In this document: positions 47,239-54,427 of the stretch, piece by piece
How positions within the stretch are numbered: position 1 is the first letter of the stretch
Layout: each line of letters opens with the position of its first letter
NCBI GenBank assembly: GCA_022710485.1
Contig: JAKLGU010000001.1
Location: forward strand, 124,001 to 188,000
DNA from: Gemmatimonadota bacterium
Lineage (GTDB): Bacteria; Gemmatimonadota; Gemmatimonadetes; Gemmatimonadales; GWC2-71-9
Direction of reading: 5' to 3'
DNA: 64,000 nt
Translations under genes and position numbers: made by a program
Notes under the pieces: model-generated
Seen by the model: the letters and a program-made list of their open reading frames with translations, nothing else
Databases searched by the model: none
What the model was told of the DNA's origin: nothing

Positions 47239-47257
47239 TTCTCCACAGTTATCCACC
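47239..47257 (+). other. Two DnaA-box-like 9-mers in tandem
   Basis: TTCTCCACA (47239-47247) and TTATCCACC (47249-47257) each match the DnaA consensus TTATCCACA at 8 of 9 positions, one base apart. They lie 6 bp left of the dif-like site. No dnaA, dnaN or parAB gene is nearby, so an origin is unlikely. Confidence 0.4.
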
Positions 47258-47262
47258 AAGGT

Positions 47263-47290
47263 ACTTAACATAACATATCTTATACGTCGT
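47263..47290 (-). other. dif: dif-like chromosome dimer resolution site (XerC/XerD)
   Basis: Read on the minus strand, the 28 bp consist of an XerC-type arm ACGACGTATAA, a 6-bp centre GATATG and an XerD-type arm TTATGTTAAGT. The XerD arm matches E. coli dif at 10 of 11 positions. The inner seven bases of the XerC arm (CGTATAA against CGCATAA) match at 6 of 7. Overall 19 of 28 positions agree. The site lies in an AT-rich gap between two convergent genes, exactly where long plus- and minus-strand gene blocks meet. XerCD act here to resolve chromosome dimers at division. Confidence 0.75.
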
Positions 47291-47310
47291 TGCTGCACAG
47301 GCCAATAAGA

Positions 47311-47340
47311 AGGGCGGCACCCCGTTTGGAGCCCCGCCCT
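47311..47340 (-). terminator. Terminator of the YfgM-like gene
   Basis: AGGGCGG (47311-47317) pairs with CCGCCCT (47334-47340). On the minus strand the stem is followed by TCTTATTGG. It lies 30 bp past the stop of the gene ending at 47370. Confidence 0.6.
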
Positions 47341-47369
47341 CAGTCCATCGCGAGCCGCCGACCATACCC

Positions 47370-48056
47370 CTACTTCGCCAGCGTCATCCTGCCCTGCGTG
47401 AACTCCGCCAGCCGGACCCTCGCCTCGGTCAGCGCGGTCGTCTTGGGGTACTTGTCGATGATCGCCTGGAGCGCCTTGACCGCCTCGTCCACCTTGCCGG
47501 CATTGCCATACGCCCGGGCCGCCGACAACAGGTATTGGGCCTTCAAGTAGTCCACCTCGGCATCCTCGGCGGCGCCCACGTAGGCCGCCCCGGCCTCCTC
47601 GGGCCGGCCAGCGTTCTCCAGCGCCTCGCCCAGGAGCCCCTGCGCCGGCACCTTGTAGACCTTCTTCGGGTTGGTCTTCAGGTACTCCTGCAGGCTGACC
47701 ACGGCGAGCTCGCTCTGCCCGTTGACCATGCGGACCTGATTCAGGGTGACCACCGCCTCCGTCGCGGCGTCCGTCCCGCTGAAGGTCTCGATGATCTTCT
47801 GCAGCTCGCTGGCGGCCAGCGGCAGGTTGCCCGATTCGGCGATGTTCCGGGCCTGGTCGAGCGCCTCCGCCGCGCGGAGCTGCCTGCGCTGGCCCGTCTC
47901 CGTGACGACCCAGGCGCCCAGCGCGAGGACCACCACCGCCCCGGCGATGCCGAGGACGAGCCTCTGGTGCTTGCGCACCCAGATCATGGGGTCGGCCACT
48001 TCGGCTGCGACGGTGGGCTGCTGTGTCTTCTTCGGTGGTACGGTCGGTGAGGACAT
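47370..48056 (-). CDS. YfgM-like membrane-anchored TPR protein
   Basis: The 228-residue product from ATG 48056 has a short cytoplasmic N-terminus, one transmembrane helix (about 32-54: LVLGIAGAVVVLALGAWVV) and a periplasmic helical-repeat domain. The repeats include LPLAASELQKIIETFSG, SELAVVSLQEYLKTNPKKV and KVDEAVKALQAIIDKYPKTTALTEARVRLAEF. The layout matches the YfgM/TPR_21 family, ancillary to the SecYEG translocon. In many genomes yfgM sits next to der; here der is about 5 kb upstream on the same strand, separated by other genes. An upstream extension running into tRNA-Arg was rejected. Confidence 0.8.
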   Translation of the reverse strand: MSSPTVPPKKTQQPTVAAEVADPMIWVRKHQRLVLGIAGAVVVLALGAWVVTETGQRRQLRAAEALDQARNIAESGNLPLAASELQKIIETFSGTDAATEAVVTLNQVRMVNGQSELAVVSLQEYLKTNPKKVYKVPAQGLLGEALENAGRPEEAGAAYVGAAEDAEVDYLKAQYLLSAARAYGNAGKVDEAVKALQAIIDKYPKTTALTEARVRLAEFTQGRMTLAK

Positions 48057-48103
48057 GGGTCTCCGGTACTGGCCAGTGAAAACAGGTTCGATGCGCACGC
48101 AGG

Positions 48104-48177
48104 TGCCCCCGGCGTGAGTCGAACACGCGGCCAACAGTTTAGGAAACTGCTGCTCTATCCAGCTGAGCTACGGGGGC
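48104..48177 (-). tRNA. tRNA-Arg(CCU)
   Basis: On the minus strand the acceptor stem is GCCCCCG/CGGGGGC, the D arm GCTCAGCTGGATAGAGC, and the anticodon stem GCAGT/ACTGT has loop TTCCTAA, so the anticodon is CCT. The T arm is GCGTG-TTCGACT-CACGC and the discriminator is A. CCA is not encoded. A good promoter lies 10 bp upstream. Confidence 0.96.
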
Positions 48178-48187
48178 AAAGCCTTTA

Positions 48188-48217
48188 AGAATATCCGGTT
48201 AGGCCGGCGGCCGTCAA
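48188..48217 (-). promoter_or_regulatory. Promoter of tRNA-Arg(CCU)
   Basis: On the minus strand TTGACG (48217-48212), an 18-bp spacer and TATTCT (48193-48188) precede the tRNA by 10 bp. This is a good sigma-70-type match. Confidence 0.75.
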
Positions 48218-48228
48218 CAACGGATCTC

Positions 48229-48759
48229 CTAGATCTTGAGCAGGACGTGCACCGGGGCGTCCACCAGCTTGCCCCGCCCACCGTCCGCCACCGTCTCGAG
48301 GATGAAGGCGTACCCCACCACCTTCCCCTGGAGCGCCTTCACGAGCTGCCCGGCCGCCTCCGCCGTGCCGCCGGACGACAGCAGGTCATCCACCACGATG
48401 ACGCGGTCGGCCGCGACGAAATCATCCCGGCGGGCCTCGAGGGAGTCGCCGCCGTACTCGAGCGAGTACACCTGCCGGACCTGGACCCACGGGAGCTTCC
48501 GCGGCTTCCGGGCTGAGATGAACCCGGCGCCGAGCGCCACCGCGATCGCCCCGCCGAGGATCTGGCCTTGCGGCTCCACCCCGACGACATGGGTGACACC
48601 CTTCCCCTCGAAGGGCGCGACCATCGCGGTCACCACTTCCTTCAGCAGGGCCCCGTTCCGGAACACCCCGACGCTGTCATAGAACGTCGTTCCGAGCTTC
48701 GGGTAGTCTAGAATGGGCCGCAGCGCGGTCTTGATCTTGGTCTCGAGGGACATGGCCAT
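48229..48759 (-). CDS. apt: Adenine phosphoribosyltransferase
   Basis: Apt salvages adenine to AMP with PRPP. The 176-residue protein shows GTTFYDSVGVFRNGALLKEVV, VVGVEPQGQILGGAIAVALGAGFISARKPRKLPW and the PRPP-binding motif VIVVDDLLSSGGTAEA. ATG 48759 has AGGAG 9 nt upstream. The classical apt motif usually reads DDLLATGGT; the serine replacements here are conservative. It is the last gene of the minus-strand run and follows acyP by 32 bp. Confidence 0.93.
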   Translation of the reverse strand: MAMSLETKIKTALRPILDYPKLGTTFYDSVGVFRNGALLKEVVTAMVAPFEGKGVTHVVGVEPQGQILGGAIAVALGAGFISARKPRKLPWVQVRQVYSLEYGGDSLEARRDDFVAADRVIVVDDLLSSGGTAEAAGQLVKALQGKVVGYAFILETVADGGRGKLVDAPVHVLLKI

Positions 48760-48791
48760 CGTCTCGAACTCCTCTCACAACAATGAGCTAA

Positions 48792-49064
48792 CTACCGTAT
48801 TTCAAATTGCTTGTAATGCGGCCCATCATCCGAAATCTCGGATATTTTCACATTCGTGACAATCGCGGACGACGGGCCCTCCTCGAGGCACGGGATGAGG
48901 GCCTCGAGCGCGTCGTCCCTGCCCTCGACCTCCCCCTCCACCGCTCCGTCCTCTCGGTTCCTGACCCAGCCGGTCAGCCCGAGCGGCCTGGCCTCCGCCT
49001 TCACGAACCACCGGAAGCCGACCCCCTGCACCCGGCCCGTCACCACGAAGCGGATCCGTTTCAT
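48792..49064 (-). CDS. acyP: Acylphosphatase
   Basis: The 90-residue protein has the signature RIRFVVTGRVQGVGFRWFVKAEA, which includes the catalytic arginine, and GLTGWVRNREDGAVEGEVEG with the catalytic asparagine. It hydrolyses acyl-phosphate bonds in the cytoplasm. The start overlaps the dedA stop by 4 bp (ATGA). Confidence 0.95.
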   Translation of the reverse strand: MKRIRFVVTGRVQGVGFRWFVKAEARPLGLTGWVRNREDGAVEGEVEGRDDALEALIPCLEEGPSSAIVTNVKISEISDDGPHYKQFEIR

Positions 49065-49684
49065 GCCGCGGGCCTCCGCCTCCGGTGCCAGACCACGTAC
49101 CCGACGACGATCAAGATAAGGACCGGCAGGAGGTAGAGGAACGCACGGGTGCTGTAGGCCTTGACCACCCCTTCGACGAGCGTGGCCTCATGGCGGCCCA
49201 CGAACCACCCGATGTAGACCAGGATCCCGCTCCAAATCCCCGCCCCGAGCGCCGTGAACACCACGAACCGCCCGAGCGGGACCCGGGCCATCCCGGCCGG
49301 GATCGAGATCAGCTGCCGGACGACCGGTACCAGCCGCCCGATGAACGTGCTGATCTCGCCGTGCCGGGCGAAGAAACCCTCGGCCCGGTCCAGGTGCTCC
49401 GCGCTGACGAGAAAGTACTTGCCATATCGCCTCAGGAACGGCTCGCCCACCCGTATCGCAAACCAGTAGTTGAAGAGCGCCCCCAGGATGCTGCCGAACG
49501 TCCCGGCCAGGACTGCCAGCACAGGGTCCATCCGGCCCTGGGCCGCTAGGTAACCGGCGGGCGGCATGACGAGTTCGCTCGGAAAGGGGATGAACGAGGA
49601 CTCGATGGTCATGAGGACGACGATGCCGGTGTAGCCGAGCGTGGAGACGGCATCCACCAGCCACTGGACGACGGAATGCAGCAT
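49061..49684 (-). CDS. DedA-family membrane protein
   Basis: The 207-residue protein has four to five hydrophobic segments and the DedA motifs FIPFPSELVMPPAGYLAAQG, GALFNYWFAIRVGEPFLRRYGKYFL and FFARHGEISTFIGRLVPVVRQLISIPAGMARV. Members such as YghB and UptA/PopT move undecaprenyl phosphate or other lipids across the inner membrane. Which lipid applies here is not known. It follows pcm by 11 bp. Confidence 0.93.
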   Translation of the reverse strand: MLHSVVQWLVDAVSTLGYTGIVVLMTIESSFIPFPSELVMPPAGYLAAQGRMDPVLAVLAGTFGSILGALFNYWFAIRVGEPFLRRYGKYFLVSAEHLDRAEGFFARHGEISTFIGRLVPVVRQLISIPAGMARVPLGRFVVFTALGAGIWSGILVYIGWFVGRHEATLVEGVVKAYSTRAFLYLLPVLILIVVGYVVWHRRRRPAA

Positions 49685-49695
49685 GAATCAACCGG

Positions 49696-50370
49696 TCAGG
49701 AGGTGGAGGGACGGAAGCCCAGCTCGCCGAGGAGGGGCACGAATCGGACGTCGCCGAGGGAGGTGGTGACGATGCGGTCACCCTCCCGCTGCAGCAGTTG
49801 CAGGACCTGCGAGTCGCGGTCGCCGATCGGGATCACGAGCCGGCCCCCGGGGGCCAGCTGCTCGATCAGCGGCGCGGGCACCGACGGGCTCGCGGCGGCC
49901 ACCAGGATCGCGTCGTACGGCGCGAAGGGCCGCCAACCGAGGGTGCCGTCGCCCACAAGCACCGTCACGTTGCGGACGCCTGCCCCTTCGAGCGCCGTCC
50001 GGGCTTCCGAGGCGAGCGACTGGATCCGTTCGACGCTGAACACCGTGTCGGCCACCAGGGCGAGGAGCGCCGTCTGGTACCCGGAGCCCGTGCCGATCTC
50101 GAGCACCTTCTCGCGGCCGGTGAGCTGAAGCACCTCGAGGTACCGGGCCTGCACCCAGGGCTGCGAGATCGTCTGCCCGCCCCCGATGGGAAGCGCGGAG
50201 TCCTCGTACGCACGGTGCCGCACGCTTGGCGGCACGAAGAGGTGCCGCGGCACCTGGGAGACGGCGCGCAGCACGGCGAGGTCGCGGATGCCCTTGGCCT
50301 GCAGTTCGCCGACCAGGCGCGCGCGGAACCCGCCGTAGCTGTCCCCCGCCCCTACGGGGCCAGCCGCCAT
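49696..50370 (-). CDS. pcm: Protein-L-isoaspartate O-methyltransferase
   Basis: Pcm uses SAM to methylate isoaspartyl residues and start repair of aged proteins. From ATG 50370 the protein has 224 residues: LQAKGIRDLAVLRAVSQVPRHLFVPP, LPIGGGQTISQPWVQARYLEVLQL and the SAM-binding VLEIGTGSGYQTALLA. The earlier in-frame start would add about 50 residues that are surE sequence in another frame. It overlaps surE by 19 bp, and surE-pcm is a classic bacterial pair. Confidence 0.95.
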   Translation of the reverse strand: MAAGPVGAGDSYGGFRARLVGELQAKGIRDLAVLRAVSQVPRHLFVPPSVRHRAYEDSALPIGGGQTISQPWVQARYLEVLQLTGREKVLEIGTGSGYQTALLALVADTVFSVERIQSLASEARTALEGAGVRNVTVLVGDGTLGWRPFAPYDAILVAAASPSVPAPLIEQLAPGGRLVIPIGDRDSQVLQLLQREGDRIVTTSLGDVRFVPLLGELGFRPSTS

Positions 50371-51101
50371 CCCCGGACCGTGTCGAGAAGTGGGTAGTTC
50401 GTGAGGTCCATGTGGAGAGGCGTTAGGGAGACGTATCCCTCGGCCACGGCGTAATGATCCGAGTCTTCCCCACCCGTCCAGGTGATCGTGCCGCCACCGA
50501 CCCAGAACATCTCCCTGCCCCATGGATCCTGCATCCGCGTGAGCGACTCGGAAAAGAACCGGCTTCCGAGGCGGGTGACCATCGTCCCCTTCACGTCCGA
50601 GGCCGGGACGGCGGGCAGGTTCACATTGAGAATCGTGTCCGCCGGGAACGCGGGCACCGCGACGACCTGCTGCACCAGTCGCTTCAGCAGCGATCCGTAG
50701 GTGGCGAGCATCTCCGGGTCGTGCCCGGCAAAGGAGATGGCCACGCCGGGGATGCCGAGCGTGACGGCCTCCATGGCCACCGCCACCGTGCCGGAGTAGA
50801 GCACGTCCTCGCCCATGTTGGGTCCGTGGTTGACCCCGGAAAAGACGAACGACGGGCGTTCGGGCAGGAGTGCGTTGACCGCCAGGAGGACGCAGTCGGT
50901 CGGCGTGCCGTCCACCTGATACGCGCCGTCGGGCCGGAGTGCCGCGCGGAGCGGCCGGTGCAGCGTGAGCGAGTGGCTGGTCCCGCTCTGCTCGCGGTCC
51001 GGCGCCACCACCGTCACGTGCCCCACGCTCCGGCAGGCCTCGGCCAGGAGTCCGATACCCGGCGCCAGGATCCCGTCGTCGTTGCTGACCAGGATGTGCA
51101 T
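50352..51101 (-). CDS. surE: 5'/3'-nucleotidase SurE
   Basis: SurE is a metal-dependent nucleoside monophosphatase active in stationary phase. The 249-residue protein begins MHILVSNDDGILAPGI, with the metal-binding aspartates. SGTSHSLTLHRPLR, DGTPTDCVLLAV and VFSGVNHGPNMGEDVLYSGTVAVAMEAVTLGIPGVAIS follow. Its ATG shares one base with the stop of the MerR-like gene, and its end overlaps pcm. Confidence 0.96.
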   Translation of the reverse strand: MHILVSNDDGILAPGIGLLAEACRSVGHVTVVAPDREQSGTSHSLTLHRPLRAALRPDGAYQVDGTPTDCVLLAVNALLPERPSFVFSGVNHGPNMGEDVLYSGTVAVAMEAVTLGIPGVAISFAGHDPEMLATYGSLLKRLVQQVVAVPAFPADTILNVNLPAVPASDVKGTMVTRLGSRFFSESLTRMQDPWGREMFWVGGGTITWTGGEDSDHYAVAEGYVSLTPLHMDLTNYPLLDTVRGWRLAP

Positions 51102-51499
51102 CAGCCCGCGGCCTCGCCCCGGTCGGGGCGCTTCGCGGGCTCGCGGCCCTCCAGCACCTTGAGCACGTCGTCCACTTCCTGCCGCAGCTCGTGGATGGTC
51201 TCGGCGCCCATCGCGCGGCGCGCCGCCCCGCGCAACTCCCCGGTCCGGCGGTACTGCTCGATCTTCTGCCGCGCCCCCTCGATGGTGTACTTCTCGGTGT
51301 ACAGCAGGTGCTTGACCAGCATGATGAGCTCGACTTCGCGGCTCTTGTAGACCCGGTTGCCGGAGCGGTTCTTGGCCGGGTTGAGGAACCGGAACTGGCT
51401 CTCCCAATAGCGGAGGACGTGCGGCTTGAGGTCCGTCAGCGCGCACACCTCGCCGATCGAGAAGAACTCCTGTGTGGGCCGTGGATGTGTCACCGCCAC
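51101..51499 (-). CDS. MerR-family transcriptional regulator
   Basis: The 132-residue protein opens with EFFSIGEVCALTDLKPHVLRYWESQFRFLNPAKNRSGNRVY, a clear MerR winged HTH. A coiled-coil-like dimer helix follows (ETIHELRQEVDDVLKVLEG). It lacks cysteines of metal-sensing members, so its signal is unknown. It sits inside a housekeeping operon between gpsA (10-bp overlap) and surE (1-base overlap). A MerR gene next to surE/pcm recurs in related genomes to my knowledge, but the targets are not evident here. Confidence 0.9.
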   Translation of the reverse strand: MAVTHPRPTQEFFSIGEVCALTDLKPHVLRYWESQFRFLNPAKNRSGNRVYKSREVELIMLVKHLLYTEKYTIEGARQKIEQYRRTGELRGAARRAMGAETIHELRQEVDDVLKVLEGREPAKRPDRGEAAG

Positions 51500-52488
51500 T
51501 GCTCCGCCTTGAGGGTCCGTTCCATGAGGTCGGCCACCGCCTGCTTCGGCGCCTTCCCCTCGAAGAGGATGGCCGCCACCTGCGCCGTGATCGGAAGCTC
51601 CACGCCGTACCGCGCCGCCAGCCCGACGGCCGACCGGGCGGTGTTGACGCCCTCCGCCACCGTGCGGTGCGTGGCGGTGTACTGCTCCAGCCGCTCCCCC
51701 TTGGCCAGCGCCATCCCGAGCGCCCGGTTGCGGCTGAGGCCGCCGGTGGCCGTCAGGATCAGGTCTCCCATGCCGGCCAGCCCCGCAAAGGTCATCGGCT
51801 GCGCCCCCATCGCCAGGCCGAGCCGGGTCATTTCGGCGAGGCCGCGGGTGATCAGCGCCGCGCGCGGGTTGTTGCCCAGCCCCAGCCCCTCCAGGATTCC
51901 CGCCGCGATGGCCACCACGTTTTTCAGCGCGCCGCAGAGCTCCACGCCGACCAGGTCGTCGTTCGAGTAGACCCTGAATTTCGGGGTCGAAAAGGCGTCC
52001 TGCACCACCGCGGCCACCGCCGGGTCGGCGGCGGCGGCCACCACCGCGGTCGGCTGGCCCTCATGGACCTCCGCCGCGAAGCTCGGCCCGGAGAGCGCCA
52101 CGACCGCGCGGCCGGGTAGGCTCTCCGCGAGTACGGCGTGCGGCAGCAGGAGCCCGGGCGCCTCGATGCCCTTGGTGGCGCTCACGATGATCGCGTCCTG
52201 CCGGATGCCGGGGTGGAGCGGCGCGGTGACGCCGCGCGCGACGTGGCTCGGCGCCGCGGAGAGAACGATGGGCGCGTCATCCACGGCCTCGAACGGGTCC
52301 GCGCACGCCACCAGCCGCGGGTCCAGCGCCCGCCCGGCCAGGAACACTTCGTTTTCGTGGCGCTCGTTGACGCTCCGGACCACCTCGGCCTCGTAGGCCC
52401 ACAGCCGGACGTCGTGGCCCTTGCGGGCGAGCAGGTCGGCCAGGGTGGTGCCCCAGCTCCCTGCGCCGAGCACGCCGATGCGCGTCAT
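51490..52488 (-). CDS. gpsA: Glycerol-3-phosphate dehydrogenase [NAD(P)+]
   Basis: GpsA makes glycerol-3-phosphate for phospholipids. The 332-residue enzyme has the N-terminal dinucleotide motif IGVLGAGSWGTTLADLLARKGH, SATKGIE, ALSGPSFAAEV, GVELCGALKNVVAIAAGI with the catalytic lysine, and NPRAALITRGLAEM. It precedes plsY's product in the pathway: the two genes overlap by 4 bp and act consecutively. Confidence 0.97.
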   Translation of the reverse strand: MTRIGVLGAGSWGTTLADLLARKGHDVRLWAYEAEVVRSVNERHENEVFLAGRALDPRLVACADPFEAVDDAPIVLSAAPSHVARGVTAPLHPGIRQDAIIVSATKGIEAPGLLLPHAVLAESLPGRAVVALSGPSFAAEVHEGQPTAVVAAAADPAVAAVVQDAFSTPKFRVYSNDDLVGVELCGALKNVVAIAAGILEGLGLGNNPRAALITRGLAEMTRLGLAMGAQPMTFAGLAGMGDLILTATGGLSRNRALGMALAKGERLEQYTATHRTVAEGVNTARSAVGLAARYGVELPITAQVAAILFEGKAPKQAVADLMERTLKAEQWR

Positions 52489-53105
52489 GGTGCGGCAGGC
52501 CCTTTCGCGTGGCGGCCGAACCGGTTTTCGGTGCCGGCCGCGAGCCGTCGGAGGTTGGCGCGATGCATCCAGATGATGACCGCGGCGAGGACGAGGTAGA
52601 GCCAGATGCCCTCGCGCCGCGCGGGGTAGAACGCCCACACCAGCGCGGGGAAGATGCCGGCGGCCACGACGGACCCGAGCGACACGTACCCGCTGGCCCA
52701 GACGATCACCGCCCACACGACGAGGCAAAGGCCGACGGCCATCGGCGCCAGTCCCAGCACGACGCCCGCGCTCGTGGCGACGCCCTTGCCGCCCTTGAAG
52801 CCGACGAAAACCGAGAAGACGTGCCCCACGACCGCGAGGACGCCGCACACCAGCGGGAACCAGGGCAGCGCGCTGGCCGCGGGGCCGATGATCAGGACCG
52901 GCACCGCCCCCTTGGCGACGTCGAAGATTCCGACCGGAATGGCGTACCGCCATCCCATGATGCGGTAGACGTTGGTGGCGCCCAGGTTCTTGCTGCCGTG
53001 CTCCCGGAGGTCGATCCCCTTGAACACCCGCCCCGCCAGGTAGCTGGTGGGGATGGCGCCGAGGAAGTACGAGGCGGCCAGCGCGGCGATCTCGGCGGGC
53101 GTCAC
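52485..53105 (-). CDS. plsY: Acyl-phosphate:glycerol-3-phosphate acyltransferase
   Basis: PlsY transfers an acyl group from acyl phosphate to glycerol-3-phosphate at the inner membrane. The 206-residue protein has five to six helices and the three family motifs: FLGAIPTSYLAGRVFKGIDLREHGSKNLGATNVYR, GHVFSVFVGFKGGKGVAT and a later FYPARREG. GTG 53105 overlaps the der stop. This is the main bacterial route to lysophosphatidate and makes the separate PlsB-like protein at 4305-5729 functionally ambiguous. Confidence 0.95.
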   Translation of the reverse strand: MTPAEIAALAASYFLGAIPTSYLAGRVFKGIDLREHGSKNLGATNVYRIMGWRYAIPVGIFDVAKGAVPVLIIGPAASALPWFPLVCGVLAVVGHVFSVFVGFKGGKGVATSAGVVLGLAPMAVGLCLVVWAVIVWASGYVSLGSVVAAGIFPALVWAFYPARREGIWLYLVLAAVIIWMHRANLRRLAAGTENRFGRHAKGPAAP

Positions 53106-54427
53106 GGGTTCCGCCCCGACCGGCGCTTGAACTTGAGCCGCAGCGGCGACCCCTCGAACGACCACGCCTTCCGGAAGCCGTTGATCAGGTACCGCTCGTA
53201 CGACTCCGGGATGTCGTCGGGCCGGCTGCACACCACGGCGAACACCGGCGGCGCCGTGCCCACCTGCGAAGCGTACAGCAGCTTCACCTCGTGCCCCGGC
53301 TTCTGGGGAGGATTGCTGTGCTGCACCAGCTCCTCGAGGACCTTGTTGACCTCGGCGGTGGGAATCCGGCGCTCGCGCGCCGCCGCCACCTCGAGGATCT
53401 CCTCCGGGAGCTGGTGCACCCGCTGTCCGGTTTCGGCGGACAGGTAAACGAACTTGACCCACTCCAGGAACGGCGCCTTCGACCGGAGCTCCTGCTCCCC
53501 CCGCCGGGCGGTGTTGGCGTCCTTCTCCTTGATCAGGTCCCACTTGTTGACGGCGATGATCAGCCCGCAGCCCTGGTCCCACGCCTCGTTGGCGATTCGC
53601 AAGTCCTGCGTGTGCAGCCCGAGCGAGGCGTCCACCACCAGCACGCAGACCTGGGCCCGCTCGATGGCGCGCTGGGTCCGGAGCGTGGAGTAGAACTCGA
53701 CGTCCTCGTGGACCCGCGCCTTCTTTCGGAGGCCCGCCGTGTCGATGAAATTGATGAGGCTGCCGTGCGCGCGCATGACCGAGTCCACCGCGTCGCGGGT
53801 GGTGCCGGCCACGGGCGACACGACCACGCGGTCCTCGCCGAGGAGCCGGTTGATCAGGGACGACTTCCCCACGTTGGGCCGGCCGACCACCGCCACGTTG
53901 ATCGCGTCGTCGAGCTCCCCCGCCAGCTGCTCCGGCAGCCGCTCCACGATGGCGTCGAGCAGGTCGCCGCTCGCCTTGCCGATGGCCGCCGAGAGCGGGA
54001 TCGGGTCCCCGAGCCCGAGGCGATAAAACGCCAGGTGGCCGGTGGTGTCGGGCAGGTCGTCCAGCTTGTTCACGGCCAGGATCACGGGGCGCTTCGCTCG
54101 GCGGAGGTGCGCGGCAATTTCTGCGTCCACCGGCGTCAGCCCTTCCTTGCCGTCCACCAGCATCACCACCAGGTCCGACTGTTCGACTGCCAGGTCCACC
54201 TGCCGGCGGATGGCGCGGTCCATCGAGTCGCGCGAGTCGGGCACCAGGCCGCCCGTGTCCACCAGCCAGAAGCGACGGCCGCCCCAGTCCGCCGTGCCGA
54301 AGTGCCGGTCACGCGTGGTACCCGCCTGGTCGGAGACGATGGCGCGCCGTCCGCCGAGGAGTCGGTTAAAGAGGGTGGACTTGCCCACGTTCGGGCGGCC
54401 CACCACGGCCACGGTCGGCATGCTCAT
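53102..54427 (-). CDS. der: GTPase Der (EngA)
   Basis: Der helps assemble the 50S ribosomal subunit. The 441-residue protein has two G domains in tandem, each with GRPNVGKS(T/S), DTAGL/DTGGL and NKxD/NKWD elements, and a C-terminal KH-like domain (EVKLLYASQVGTAPPVFAVVCSRPDDIPESYERYLINGFR). ATG 54427 overlaps the stop of the upstream gene (ATGA); ATG 54421 is an alternative start two codons later. Length is normal. Confidence 0.97.
   Translation of the reverse strand: MSMPTVAVVGRPNVGKSTLFNRLLGGRRAIVSDQAGTTRDRHFGTADWGGRRFWLVDTGGLVPDSRDSMDRAIRRQVDLAVEQSDLVVMLVDGKEGLTPVDAEIAAHLRRAKRPVILAVNKLDDLPDTTGHLAFYRLGLGDPIPLSAAIGKASGDLLDAIVERLPEQLAGELDDAINVAVVGRPNVGKSSLINRLLGEDRVVVSPVAGTTRDAVDSVMRAHGSLINFIDTAGLRKKARVHEDVEFYSTLRTQRAIERAQVCVLVVDASLGLHTQDLRIANEAWDQGCGLIIAVNKWDLIKEKDANTARRGEQELRSKAPFLEWVKFVYLSAETGQRVHQLPEEILEVAAARERRIPTAEVNKVLEELVQHSNPPQKPGHEVKLLYASQVGTAPPVFAVVCSRPDDIPESYERYLINGFRKAWSFEGSPLRLKFKRRSGRNP

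Noticed and set aside
47143-47369. Chromosomal origin (oriC) based on AT richness and DnaA-like boxes
   Set aside because: Only two imperfect boxes, no dnaA/dnaN/parAB/gyrB genes, and a much better dif match with convergent gene polarity.
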